Virus record (IMG/VR): IMGVR_UViG_3300050821_008131 | Span: 1 to 30,143 of that record | DNA: 30,143 nt | Strand: one strand, 5' to 3' | DNA from: a virus | In this document: one piece after another, positions 24,601-30,143 of the stretch | Layout of the letters: every line of letters starts with the position of its first letter | How positions within the stretch are numbered: the stretch's first letter is position 1 | Position numbers and translations under genes: made by a program | The notes under the pieces: model-generated | The model's database searches: none | The model's input: only the letters and a program-made list of their open reading frames with translations | Told to the model about the DNA's origin: nothing

Positions 24601-25008
24601 ACCAAAGCCCCGTACTACGTGTCCCACAGCCATGCGGAACAACTCGCAGCCAAACTGCTCCGTGACCAGCTCCCAGTGGGTGGCCGAACCGCCGAACAGG
24701 CCCAGAAAGCCCTCAAGGAACATCAAGCCGTGCTGGCCATACGCAGGGGTGAGATGACGATTGACGATGCCATTGACCAAGGCTTGATTGACGACCGGCA
24801 GGCCCGGCTGGTGGAGAAACAGGTTGAAGGAAACCATGTTGCCTACCAGCTCAGAACCATGAACCCGGAGGATTCCATGAAAGTCTGGCGGGTGGCCACG
24901 CCACAGGAACGGGAGGTCATCCATGACGAGATTGAGCAGAAGCTATACAATAACCGGACATTGGACGAGGACCGGAAGGAACAGTTGCTGGACGAGTTGA
25001 ATAAATAG
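18691..25008 (+). CDS. Giant internal virion / polyvalent protein (2105 aa)
   Basis: The N-terminus has two copies of an F-F/S-FE-A motif (FTFEDAKK and FSFEEATG), a feature I know from giant phage internal proteins. Next come glycine/alanine-rich amphipathic segments (FLPVVASGPFAAFEIGGQSY at about 140). A G- and P-rich linker covers about 540-590 and overlaps an out-of-frame gene. After that come helical stretches, an SH3-like segment (about 1017-1055, GDAVAMRDTDGN) and more helices. The C-terminal third has DRFGELNWDNLYWNRTFKSA (about 1752) and a membrane-like GWLVGMALVTTIQST (about 1823). This C-terminal block recurs in giant proteins of phages that carry polyvalent modules. It is probably ejected with the DNA. 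No polymerase or lytic enzyme motif was recognised. Confidence 0.8.
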   Translation: MAETFTFEDAKKADSDTFSFEEATGKDESGNTVANLSKSVAQSANESVGGFLKWMGAMETVRPVPEPKNRFLGISVDTLTTEEKDKQRSEATAEWYRNVRRDPLYQAGQFVSQTGRQMDTGRPTFLKKVAGMAGGFLPVVASGPFAAFEIGGQSYGETLDDEYDKAIKSGKTDEEAANIAVGRAQASGWTQAAIWTALPRPLKSVVGKITGKSGVNGLTQFLARRAAGAAEGATLGAASTAGQNLATGQPMSKDVGASALGLGAVQALMPQPGPYRRPVEVVPPERPVAGLLGRGTQYRGTPSGAVIDVTQVSPNEEAELNREAEAESRATASGQERVYNTVDAALRAKAEPIKQTITANGNKWYKRGDFWVTDDPLVTMDKRVIKAGRGNQVEDAVVQDLETKARAGEWNKLAPDQKTQTQQAIEDVTGVSAEQAKKGSAGRTALATREIIENKLWQRFASPQSEYGDKGQMTMRQQDKIKALKDYLAKENDVGVIERHWQQVVRAMDPKYPYDMEYKRLIAERLGHELPEPVEGGDSNATKEIGDQGGTPPKHPGDVEGGPPVQPSGGGGSGKPAPGAAGAKVHPQVERLQKGLDAFEGENLNTMQRQNALFQMQMWVGMMDKAGVHVPTELRQRLEAHIDKEQQSIRGEPGDTSTETGGLTERLEKPDAFKGRNWTADALQYGAGLDPAKPEQLAELRRLEKEYSDKLNTIPKDVSNFDQISKVGNQKQWVTEAIQGATGLGGSDVARASLPKDYKPPFPQGERILRKALHESQADYDKRLDYFRKTGTVLPVTAEKIPDIAQPAAPAAPAPEPAKSVTEPVGPQTDHWPDVLKELVLDAPPTGALTEEKFKPDQPTRQSVIDNINRKLKLGAKPEDIIKAIQTARKPSGVISKLGLVDVDPVLWREEQERQRIANMTGPEKAAAEKKLADEKAFREANPPSAKELEIRAWENAWAERVPKTDQKTQLTKQDIANRELIERMNDKYGTPDPAKYRRQQSGEPPFKPPTGQASSGFREGDAVAMRDTDGNIYRGVVIQNGGDLWVQTPDDRVMRLRDGPWVASTKIPLEPADFTEYTKEKFQAQLEKEAKVRAGSKVKDELLTVLDKMEPGFMDRVQKAVQAVRADFTQRSLDPEIAGHNLIANVVEAAKAKHFADREFKGREQSHAKLLFERAKEHLLDLEKWAENVLKGRGTYLAPEVLAAYVVKGASVLARGAVDFAKWSDEMVREFGEKVRPYLKHVYDRSMAKFNEGNIAKNNPVTSWVQNDVAPFVGRAYDAGKAAVNFFVNAFSPATKARPGDVDALFEAKGYKEKMMTRAAAALEHANDAMAKLPREQQIDFVDRIKRGVKQVTPELQQIADMLRRWDDRLYAEATAFKPKLSYLDDHYRVLWKTIPGTKGLSGTRLEHIMSKRPWQGSRGFLLQHTLEDMSDGIHRGGVPVTYNPIEMFLLHAQDVMKYVSANRAFENLKKSGAAVLVEHGTSPPEGFTRIDDKIAKKYFRTDESGPGEWWVEKGAAQMINNYLSQDFIRQGAFGSIGGFLIGFKNLSTMVELGASPFHAVFETNEAVGSSIGRAVAKMATPGFFKEGASELARSLPGTIPVAGALIPKTAGPETVQLGARVERYAKNPEEFKKANPEAYADLLKKYPDIEHMVNDLFAGGGKVGMDEAYKSQWIKGFREAASNNNYIGAIVRALPMVNEQLLSPIFNLYIPRLKLGTFMKDYAFELSRRQGEIDSGKITREQLARETWAFVDDRFGELNWDNLYWNRTFKSAMQLLFRSVTWKLGNTRAFGKAGVDIVKSGIDMYKMLAGKDVTPRFTQPMGWLVGMALVTTIQSTIMSKVLTGKYPWELAENAVDLMKNLTFPRTDKDDASQRISNPTYWKDLVHLANSPRDYITSSFTGEMGRIADDWNNKDFYGDKVYNEDDPPFTKAKDMLEHLIPVPFSLSSTIAAKKSGAEGLRAYTGFMGYTKAPYYVSHSHAEQLAAKLLRDQLPVGGRTAEQAQKALKEHQAVLAIRRGEMTIDDAIDQGLIDDRQARLVEKQVEGNHVAYQLRTMNPEDSMKVWRVATPQEREVIHDEIEQKLYNNRTLDEDRKEQLLDELNK
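20309..20458 (+). CDS. Overprinted small basic gene inside the giant gene (49 aa)
   Basis: Lies in the +1 frame relative to the giant gene. ATG 20309 is preceded by GAAGGAGGTGATAGCA, a near-perfect Shine-Dalgarno (AAGGAGGTGAT) at ideal distance, and the frame closes with TAG at 20458. The product begins MPLKKSATKAALRQNIREML, continues KAGHPYNQAVAAALENQRRA and ends in a basic tail (RRGRKSTRK). This resembles a well-known class of tiny basic phage proteins (KS...I..NI....AG.P..QAVAIAL..., DUF6496-like). In the giant frame the same DNA encodes a bland linker of G, P, S and A, as expected where a second gene constrains the sequence. Function unknown; nucleic-acid or virion binding is plausible. 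Confidence 0.7.
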   Translation: MPLKKSATKAALRQNIREMLKAGHPYNQAVAAALENQRRARRGRKSTRK

Positions 25009-25050
25009 CTTGAAATGCGCAGAAAAGGTATGCACATTTAAAAACAGCTA

Positions 25051-25362
25051 ATGCAAATCACTTTAAGCCCCAAAACCCAGTTCCAAGCCCTAGGCGACAC
25101 CCCGTCCCATTTCAAGGTCTGGGCCGCAAATCCAGAGCTGCATTCCGGCATCACCCATGCCGTGGCTGAGATGGCCCTGACCGGTGTTTTCAATGCCGAG
25201 CAGATGTACGCCGTGAACCGGTTCGTGGACATATTCCTGAATCTGGCCGAGAAACCGGAACCGATGAAAACCATGCCCAGCAAATCCCTTGACCATAGCC
25301 TGCTAGAACGGCCTATGCCGGAAAAGAACAAGAGACCAGAACCAGAGAAAGGTAAGCCATAA
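25051..25362 (+). CDS. Hypothetical protein before the scaffold-like gene (103 aa)
   Basis: Starts at ATG 25051 after a 42-base gap. The first 70 residues are helical and hydrophobic (ITHAVAEMALTGVFNAEQMY and VNRFVDIFLNLAEKP). The C-terminus is charged (ERPMPEKNKRPEPEKGKP) and probably disordered. Phages of this type often carry a small helical protein of this kind just before the scaffold, so an assembly role is likely. Ribosome binding site weak. Its stop overlaps the next start (TAATG). Confidence 0.6.
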   Translation: MQITLSPKTQFQALGDTPSHFKVWAANPELHSGITHAVAEMALTGVFNAEQMYAVNRFVDIFLNLAEKPEPMKTMPSKSLDHSLLERPMPEKNKRPEPEKGKP

Positions 25363-26600
25363 TGCCACCTGTCGCACCACCGCCAGCGCCGTCACCCACG
25401 CCCTCACCGGCACCAGCTCCTGCCCCAAGTCCGGCACCAGCACCCACACCACCTCCAAGCCCGTCGCCTTCTCCAGCGCCAGCGCCGGAACCCAGCAAGT
25501 ATAAACCCGGTAATTTCGATGATTTGGATACGCTGGGTGATGATCCCACGCCAGCGCCATCTCCAACACCGCCCAAGCCCGGCACACCTCCCGCCCCAGC
25601 GCCTACTCCAGACCCGGAATTGGACACTGATGGCGTTCCCAAGTTCAAGGTCAATAAAGACCTTCGCAAATGGGCGGCTGACCAAGGCAAGGCCGCGAAA
25701 GAAAACATCGCCAAAGCGGCGAGGTTGGAAGCCCGCATTGCCGAGCTGGAAAAGACCACCGGCAATACTCAGGAAACCGCCAAACTAACCGAGCAACTGG
25801 CCAGCCTTAATAAAAAGGTTGAAGATTACGAATCTCAGATGAGACTGACTCATTATGAGAGGTCAGAGGAATACAAGTCCAAGTATCAGATTCCAATTGA
25901 AGCCGCCGCCAAAGCCGCTCACCGTGAGATGGCGGAACTCGAAGTGGAGCAAGTTGATTCTGAATCTGGCCAGAAAACCTACCGACCGGCCACCCCGGAG
26001 GATTTCAACCGGATTTACGCCCTTCCTCTCGGCGAAGCAACGCGCCAAGCTAAGGCGTTATTCGGAGACGCTGCCAGCGTGGTACTTGACCATCGCCGCG
26101 AGATACGCAAGCTGTCTGAGCAGGCCGACGCCGCCATCAAGGAATACCAGACCAAGGGCAGCGAGCTGGAAAAACAGTCCACGGTAAAGACCACTCAGGA
26201 ACGGGAAGCGGCCAAGGCCATGTGGACAACGGTTAATGAAGATTTGGCCAAGAAATATCCACACTGGTTTGCCCCAGACCCAAACAACCCTGAACGAAAT
26301 GAGCTTCTTAAAAAGGGGTTTGATTTTGTAGATTCCATCATTGGAGATAACCGTGGCAAGCTCTCCCTACAGGAACGCATCATTGGCGATGCTCATCTGA
26401 GAAATCGTTCTGCCGCATTTCTCCCAACTGCCGCTGAGAACAAAAAGCTCAAGGCTGAATTGGCCGAGAGAGATAAGGTCATTGCTGAGTTGCGCGGAAG
26501 TGGTCCCGGTGGCAGGCCCGGCGCTGGTTCTGGTGACCAGACCCCGCCAACACCTCGCTCATGGGAGGAAGCCATGGACGCTGACCCACGGTTGAAATGA
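25362..26600 (+). CDS. Scaffold-like protein (412 aa)
   Basis: The first 45 residues are almost only P, A and S, an obviously disordered Pro-Ala tract, followed by an acidic linker (DDLDTLGDD). Residues of about 110-410 are charged and helical, with a coiled coil (ARLEARIAELEKTTG then LTEQLASLNKKVEDYESQMR). This disordered-plus-helical make-up and position late in the operon fit an internal scaffold for capsid assembly. The C-terminus (TPPTPRSWEEAMDADPRLK) could be the capsid-binding tail. AAAGGT precedes the ATG. No capsid gene follows in the window. Confidence 0.6.
   Translation: MPPVAPPPAPSPTPSPAPAPAPSPAPAPTPPPSPSPSPAPAPEPSKYKPGNFDDLDTLGDDPTPAPSPTPPKPGTPPAPAPTPDPELDTDGVPKFKVNKDLRKWAADQGKAAKENIAKAARLEARIAELEKTTGNTQETAKLTEQLASLNKKVEDYESQMRLTHYERSEEYKSKYQIPIEAAAKAAHREMAELEVEQVDSESGQKTYRPATPEDFNRIYALPLGEATRQAKALFGDAASVVLDHRREIRKLSEQADAAIKEYQTKGSELEKQSTVKTTQEREAAKAMWTTVNEDLAKKYPHWFAPDPNNPERNELLKKGFDFVDSIIGDNRGKLSLQERIIGDAHLRNRSAAFLPTAAENKKLKAELAERDKVIAELRGSGPGGRPGAGSGDQTPPTPRSWEEAMDADPRLK
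25365..25490 (+). repeat. Pro-Ala/Pro-Ser low-complexity tract in the scaffold-like gene
   Basis: Near-tandem CCAGCxCC-type codon runs encode repeated PAPAP, PSPTP and PSPAP units over about 42 codons. The repeat type is prone to slippage, so its length may vary between relatives. It gives a flexible N-terminal arm. Confidence 0.75.
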
Positions 26601-26764
26601 ACGGATTCTATATATATTATCCATACACATGGAGCGGCCCCCATGTGTACCGTCAGCAATTGCCATGGAGTCTTTGGATCACTCACAAGGTTTCGTTTTG
26701 CCACGGTATTAAAAATAAACTTGCTCCCGATGGCCGATGGTATGCCACGATTGAGTTTAAATGA
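26597..26764 (+). CDS. Small aromatic protein after the scaffold-like gene (55 aa)
   Basis: ATG 26597 overlaps the scaffold-like gene's stop (ATGA), and the frame runs 55 codons to TGA 26764. The product begins MNGFYIYYPYTWSGPHVYRQ and ends DGRWYATIEFK. It is rich in Y, W and H, with two hydrophobic aromatic patches. The junction type matches the rest of the operon, which supports a real gene. No family recognised. It is the last plus-strand gene before the convergent junction. Confidence 0.55.
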   Translation: MNGFYIYYPYTWSGPHVYRQQLPWSLWITHKVSFCHGIKNKLAPDGRWYATIEFK

Positions 26765-26835
26765 TTTATCCCCGGCGAAAGCTGGTCTGGTAACGTCTGT
26801 CATCGTTTCTCGTCATCACAGACCGGCTGGAAACC

Positions 26836-26875
26836 GGCCCCGGTTACGGGTGTCCGGGAAGCCGGGGTTAGATTT
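26836..26875 (+). terminator. Hairpin with short T-run ending the plus-strand operon
   Basis: On the plus strand GGCCCCGG (26836-26843) pairs with CCGGGGTT (26862-26869), 8 bp with two G-U pairs. A smaller ACGG/CCGG-type pairing is possible inside. AGATTTT follows, so the T-run is short. It lies between the last rightward gene and the stop of the last leftward gene, where a terminator is expected. The G-U pairs favour plus-strand RNA. A second CCGG stem (26823-26837) sits next to it. Confidence 0.5.
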
Positions 26876-27638
26876 TATACCCACGGTCAGTGAGCCATTG
26901 GTGGGCCACTTTTGGATGAGAACCGGTGTAAGGCACAAGCTGACTTTCCCAACCCCCGCATAAACCCGGCATACTCGACCACTGGCCGTCATATTTCTCA
27001 GCCGCTTCCAGCCGTGAATCGTAGGTACCAAAGAACATATCGTGCAACCCACGGGCTTTCTTGAACCAAGCATCGCGCTTTCTCAGGAACCCGTAATGGA
27101 ATATCTCAATATTGGAATTGACCGCCATCCTGATGGCTTCCGCGCCCTTGGCGTGAACACCATCTGACGGTAGCCAGACGTGCTGTGGGCTGATTCTGAC
27201 CAAGATATGGCTGCAACAATAGCCGTGGGGTATCAGGCTCTGGGCGTTGGTCCAGAAATTGTACCGCTTACACCAGACCGAGAACTGGCCGGGACGATGT
27301 TTCAACTGCTCAATTTCCTCGTACGAGTTTTCGGAGAGAACCTCGTCCCCGTCCAATTGTATGAGGTAGGGCTGCGGCACATGCTGTCGGGCGTACTGGA
27401 GCCAGTTCACCCAGAAATCAATGTCACCCTTGGGATTGGGCCAGTCATAGACACAAATCAGGATTTTGGGATCACGGAATGACCATTCCCGGGCTTCCTT
27501 TTCCGTGTCATCATCGCCTCCAGACCCAATGCAAATCACCACGTTATCGCAGACCGGTAGCAGGGATTTCACAGCTTCCTGCCAGCAATAATCGAGCTTG
27601 TTACCGTTTCGTACACAGACGATGCCGCCAAATCTCAT
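26868..27638 (-). CDS. Glycosyltransferase family 2-like protein (256 aa)
   Basis: A GT-A fold is indicated by the N-terminal strand MRFGGIVCVRNG, the acidic SGGDDDTE segment and YLIQLDGDEVLSE, whose DGDE (residues 96-99) is the metal- and nucleotide-sugar-binding DxD motif. Later HYGFLRKRDAWFKKARGLHD (about 195) resembles the acceptor-side region of such enzymes. It would attach a sugar from an activated donor. It is the last gene of the leftward sugar cassette, coupled by ATGA overlap to the methyltransferase. The acceptor may be a virion protein or the host surface. Length is typical. Confident on class, not on substrate. Confidence 0.8.
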   Translation of the reverse strand: MRFGGIVCVRNGNKLDYCWQEAVKSLLPVCDNVVICIGSGGDDDTEKEAREWSFRDPKILICVYDWPNPKGDIDFWVNWLQYARQHVPQPYLIQLDGDEVLSENSYEEIEQLKHRPGQFSVWCKRYNFWTNAQSLIPHGYCCSHILVRISPQHVWLPSDGVHAKGAEAIRMAVNSNIEIFHYGFLRKRDAWFKKARGLHDMFFGTYDSRLEAAEKYDGQWSSMPGLCGGWESQLVPYTGSHPKVAHQWLTDRGYKI

Positions 27639-28174
27639 GGTTTTTTCCGGGCTACGAACAGCACAGAATAGTCACCGTCAAATTGGGCTGTCAACTCATC
27701 CTTAAGCACTTCCACGTTCAGCTCCGGCGCGTAGCTGGTCAACTCGCCCACCTCAGATTCATGCTTGTGGGCACAGTTCGGGGGCTGGCCCTTGGCCAGA
27801 GCCGCCGCCCACAGTTCCTTGTCCGGCACCAGAATGACCAGATACCCGCCTACCTTCAATGTCCTGACCCACTCCTTGAGAATGGGCATCCATGTCAGGA
27901 AATCCTCAAGGAGATGGCTGGAATAGACGAAATCCAGCGAGTTGCTGACGAATGGCAGGGAATCGGCGTGCCCTTCAAGCTGGATTGGTCCCCTAGGCGG
28001 GTGGTTGTCGTTGTAATACGAAAACTCAGCCGCCGGAAGATCGAAATTGATGGCCCACGGCACTACTGGCGACCCCTGTGAACCAATGTCCACACCCACG
28101 CCTTCACAGTACGACTGGGTGAGGTGCAGGTACTTGCCGGTTTCGGAATCGGTGGGATTGGCGCAGGTGGTCAT
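27635..28174 (-). CDS. SAM-dependent class I methyltransferase (179 aa)
   Basis: GVGVDIGSQG (residues 25-34) is motif I for S-adenosylmethionine binding. ADSLPFVSNSLDFVYSSHLL (about 70-89) and the strand GGYLVILVP (about 109-117) complete the Rossmann-type core. This is the small Methyltransf_11-type domain with no extra module. Coupled by ATGA overlap to the sugar C-methyltransferase upstream and to the glycosyltransferase downstream. It probably methylates a sugar, perhaps at oxygen; another small-molecule target is possible. The start at 28174 is supported by the overlap. Confidence 0.8.
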   Translation of the reverse strand: MTTCANPTDSETGKYLHLTQSYCEGVGVDIGSQGSPVVPWAINFDLPAAEFSYYNDNHPPRGPIQLEGHADSLPFVSNSLDFVYSSHLLEDFLTWMPILKEWVRTLKVGGYLVILVPDKELWAAALAKGQPPNCAHKHESEVGELTSYAPELNVEVLKDELTAQFDGDYSVLFVARKKP

Positions 28175-29334
28175 GTGGTTTTAAGGGTTGGGAATGGGAT
28201 AACGAACTTGCCCCGGTATTTGTGGTGCTTGGAAATGATTTCTTTCTGGTAATTCCACGCGAACATCACGGCATAGTCCGGGTTCCTCTCGTACAACTCC
28301 TTCTCATCGACTATGGGTATGTCCGTTCCGGGTATCATGGTGCCGATTTTACCGGGTGTGGTGTCGGTGACAAACTGAATCTCCCGGGAGGTGAACTTGC
28401 AGGCGTTAATCATTACCGTGGCCTTGGCCGGTGCTCCAAACCCCGCCACCACCTTATTGTCCCTGACCAGTTCGTGAACCTTTTCCTGAACTGAGTATAT
28501 TCTACCCTTGGCCATGTTGTTGAAAATCTCCCACTGGCTCAGCGTCACATCCCGCTTCATCTTGGTCTGAATACCGGGCCGGATGATGAAACAAATGGAC
28601 CCGCCGTGGATGTCATAGTCCAGAATCTGGTCAATCCTGAGACCGGAACCTTCCAGCGCCGCCGCCATGGCCGCCTTGGTCATGTAACTGGTGTGTTCGT
28701 GATAGATGGCGTCAAACTCGCCGGTATTGAGCATGTCCAGACAGTACGGCACCTCAATGGCTATGACGGTCTTTTCATGGCATAACCCAACCAGATTCTT
28801 GATGAACTCGCGCCAGTTATCCACATGGCAGAACACATGCCGGGCCAGAATCACGTCTACTTGCCCGAGTTGTTCCTTGGCCACAGACGCGGTCATTTCA
28901 TCAAATAAACCGGCCAAAGTCTGGACATCAGTGTGTAGATTTTTGGCCGGGTCAATGCCTATGACATGACTAAACCCTTGGGTTTGTGCATACCTTAGAA
29001 ACGTGCCATCGTTGGAACCAATCTCCAGCAAGGTGGGGGTTTTGAGACCGGACTGGAATAGCAGGTCACCGCAGATGCGCTCGAAATGCCGGGCCATGGT
29101 TTTGGATTGGGAGGTGGTGTAGGTATAGTGCGAGTACAGGATCGCCGGGTCAACTACCACGCTTAATTGGGCTAGTGTGCAATCCTCACAAGCCAGCACC
29201 CTTAGCGGTGCCCAGCCGGGCTGCTCGTCGCCGGGTTTAACGTGGGCATTGCTCAAGGGCTGAACCCCGAGATCAAACACCGGGGTCAGAGCGGTGGAGC
29301 GGCAGGCACGGCAGGCTGTGTGGAGTTTGTACAT
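28171..29334 (-). CDS. Sugar C-methyltransferase (TylC3/NovU type, 387 aa)
   Basis: Adds a methyl group to a carbon of a nucleotide-linked keto-deoxysugar. All three modules are seen. The N-terminal zinc domain has CRAC (8-11) and CEDC (49-52) with FDLGVQPLSN between them. The SAM domain has LLEIGSNDGTFL (102-113). The catalytic segment YHEHTSYMT follows at 211-219. The C-terminal domain has DIHGGS (240-245) and GFGAPAKA (297-304). Length is normal. ATG 29334 was chosen over an upstream TTG; neither has a strong ribosome binding site. The neighbouring reductase would handle the same kind of keto sugar, so the cassette probably makes a methyl-branched deoxysugar. Confidence 0.88.
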   Translation of the reverse strand: MYKLHTACRACRSTALTPVFDLGVQPLSNAHVKPGDEQPGWAPLRVLACEDCTLAQLSVVVDPAILYSHYTYTTSQSKTMARHFERICGDLLFQSGLKTPTLLEIGSNDGTFLRYAQTQGFSHVIGIDPAKNLHTDVQTLAGLFDEMTASVAKEQLGQVDVILARHVFCHVDNWREFIKNLVGLCHEKTVIAIEVPYCLDMLNTGEFDAIYHEHTSYMTKAAMAAALEGSGLRIDQILDYDIHGGSICFIIRPGIQTKMKRDVTLSQWEIFNNMAKGRIYSVQEKVHELVRDNKVVAGFGAPAKATVMINACKFTSREIQFVTDTTPGKIGTMIPGTDIPIVDEKELYERNPDYAVMFAWNYQKEIISKHHKYRGKFVIPFPTLKTT

Positions 29335-29336
29335 GG

Positions 29337-29531
29337 TCAATGTTTTAATGAGTTATACCATTTGGTGTGCCATTTACGGTGCTCTATTTCACCAGTTATG
29401 AACTGGCGCAGTCCCGCTAGGGTAACTCCTTGGTCAAAATCGCATGGGTGTTCTTGTTTTGAGTCGAATCGTTTTTGATTGGCAGTCAGTTGCCGGTCGA
29501 TCTCGGCAAGTATTTCCTCAACGGTTTTCAT
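29337..29531 (-). CDS. Hypothetical protein in the sugar cassette (64 aa)
   Basis: Start chosen at ATG 29531, with CTGGAAA six bases upstream. A longer form would overlap the reductase gene by about 60 bases. The N-terminus is helical (KTVEEILAEIDRQLTANQK), the middle has DFDQGVTLAGLRQFI and the end is basic and aromatic (KWHTKWYNSLKH). No family recognised. It is embedded between two sugar genes. Confidence 0.6.
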   Translation of the reverse strand: MKTVEEILAEIDRQLTANQKRFDSKQEHPCDFDQGVTLAGLRQFITGEIEHRKWHTKWYNSLKH

Positions 29532-30143
29532 TTGGTTTCCAGTTTTTGATACTTTCCTCCAGTGCCGGGTAAACGTCACGCATTTTCACGCCGGTTGACA
29601 AAAGTTTATTCGTGGACAGTTTACAATCTGTTTTTGGCCCGGTGACAATGTGTTGAGGGCTCATTGTTGGAATTCCAGCCAGAAACATCATGGCGAGAAT
29701 GCCGATGGCATCCATAGAGCCCGGGTTCGTCATGTTGTACGTTCCGTACGGGGCACCCATCTCTACCAAATCCAGCGCCGCCTTGGCGAAATCTCCACGG
29801 TGGGTGAGAGAGTTGGTGTGGTTATAGACCTCCTTGAACGAGGCCAGCTTGGAGAGGTAGTTCCGGGGATGGTCATACTCATCAAACGGGAGCCGGATAC
29901 GGAGGATGTAGTGTTTTTCAATGCCTCTTACTATAATTTCAGAAACTACCTTGAGTCCCACATAGAACCCACACGGACCCTCAAACGACCTTTGTGGAAT
30001 ATCAGTTTCGATGTGTTCCAACCCGTCATTCCATAGGCATCCAGTGGAGATGTGCATCAACGGCACACCAGTTCTGTCACATGCCTTTTTAAGTGTCGCC
30101 CGGAACACAGCATTGCCCATTATAGTTTCTTGAGGATAATTGT
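29518..30143 (-). CDS. RmlD/UER-like sugar-nucleotide reductase, N-terminus cut by the window edge
   Basis: The frame stays open from ATG 30120 to the right edge (NYPQETI upstream of it), so the gene is truncated and ATG 30120 is unlikely to be the true start. HISTGCLWNDG fits the active-site region of the reductase branch of the NAD-dependent epimerase/dehydratase family. GTYNMTNPGSMDA resembles the NFTNPG motif of RmlD- and UER1-like reductases, which reduce 4-keto-6-deoxyhexoses such as dTDP-rhamnose precursors. The NAD-binding glycine motif lies beyond the edge. It probably makes the keto- or deoxy-sugar used by the C-methyltransferase downstream. Confidence 0.78.
   Translation of the reverse strand, partial: NYPQETIMGNAVFRATLKKACDRTGVPLMHISTGCLWNDGLEHIETDIPQRSFEGPCGFYVGLKVVSEIIVRGIEKHYILRIRLPFDEYDHPRNYLSKLASFKEVYNHTNSLTHRGDFAKAALDLVEMGAPYGTYNMTNPGSMDAIGILAMMFLAGIPTMSPQHIVTGPKTDCKLSTNKLLSTGVKMRDVYPALEESIKNWKPNENR

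Noticed and set aside
24904-24990. GGGAGGTCATCCATG as the start of another embedded gene near the end of the giant gene
   Set aside because: The frame is only about 25 codons and the product (S, T, R, W) resembles nothing, unlike the well-supported embedded gene at 20309.
25365-25490. Pro-Ala repeats as a CRISPR-like or intergenic repeat array
   Set aside because: The repeats are in frame, irregular and within an open gene, without spacers.

Overview
The window is a 30 kb piece of a tailed double-stranded DNA phage, or of a prophage-like viral contig. No cellular housekeeping gene, tRNA, rRNA or CRISPR array was found. Genes are packed tightly, and most neighbours overlap by ATGA or TAATG. 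The landmarks are a large terminase with complete ATPase and nuclease motifs, a portal protein, an adaptor- and nozzle-like tail set, two internal-protein candidates, a 2105-residue giant protein and a scaffold-like protein. The lack of sheath, tube or tape-measure genes suggests a short-tailed (podovirus-type) virion. The host is not certain. The C-terminus of the membrane-anchored protein at 2369-3085 resembles a domain common in secreted Verrucomicrobiota proteins, so a host from that phylum is a reasonable guess.

Layout. (1) 1-4160, minus strand: small early-type genes. They include a replication-organiser-like protein, a DUF3310 protein, a PD-(D/E)XK-like nuclease, a membrane-anchored protein, several unknowns and three tiny membrane proteins. 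(2) 4161-4500: a divergent intergenic region holding two RNA structures, one for each transcription direction, and one copy of a motif that also lies before the DUF3310 gene. (3) 4501-26764, plus strand: the packaging and virion operon. It includes a glycosyltransferase between terminase and portal, and a SET-domain methyltransferase plus an ATP-grasp enzyme directly after the portal. (4) 26836-26875: a terminator-like hairpin at the convergent junction. (5) 26868-30143, minus strand: a sugar cassette with an RmlD/UER-like sugar-nucleotide reductase (cut by the window edge), a small unknown, a sugar C-methyltransferase, a second methyltransferase and a glycosyltransferase.

Working together: the leftward genes probably run early replication and host take-over, and the rightward operon packages DNA and builds the particle. 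The sugar cassette plus the glycosyltransferase in the head operon suggest that a methylated deoxysugar is made and attached to a virion protein, host surface or DNA. The SET and ATP-grasp enzymes suggest further modification of protein or peptide. No major capsid protein was recognised. The scaffold-like gene, where the capsid gene would normally follow, is instead followed by one tiny gene and the reversed sugar cassette.

Most unexpected: a 49-codon gene with a near-perfect ribosome binding site lies out of frame inside the giant gene (20309-20458). The portal gene appears to start at AUA. The two leaders have strand-specific G-U pairing.
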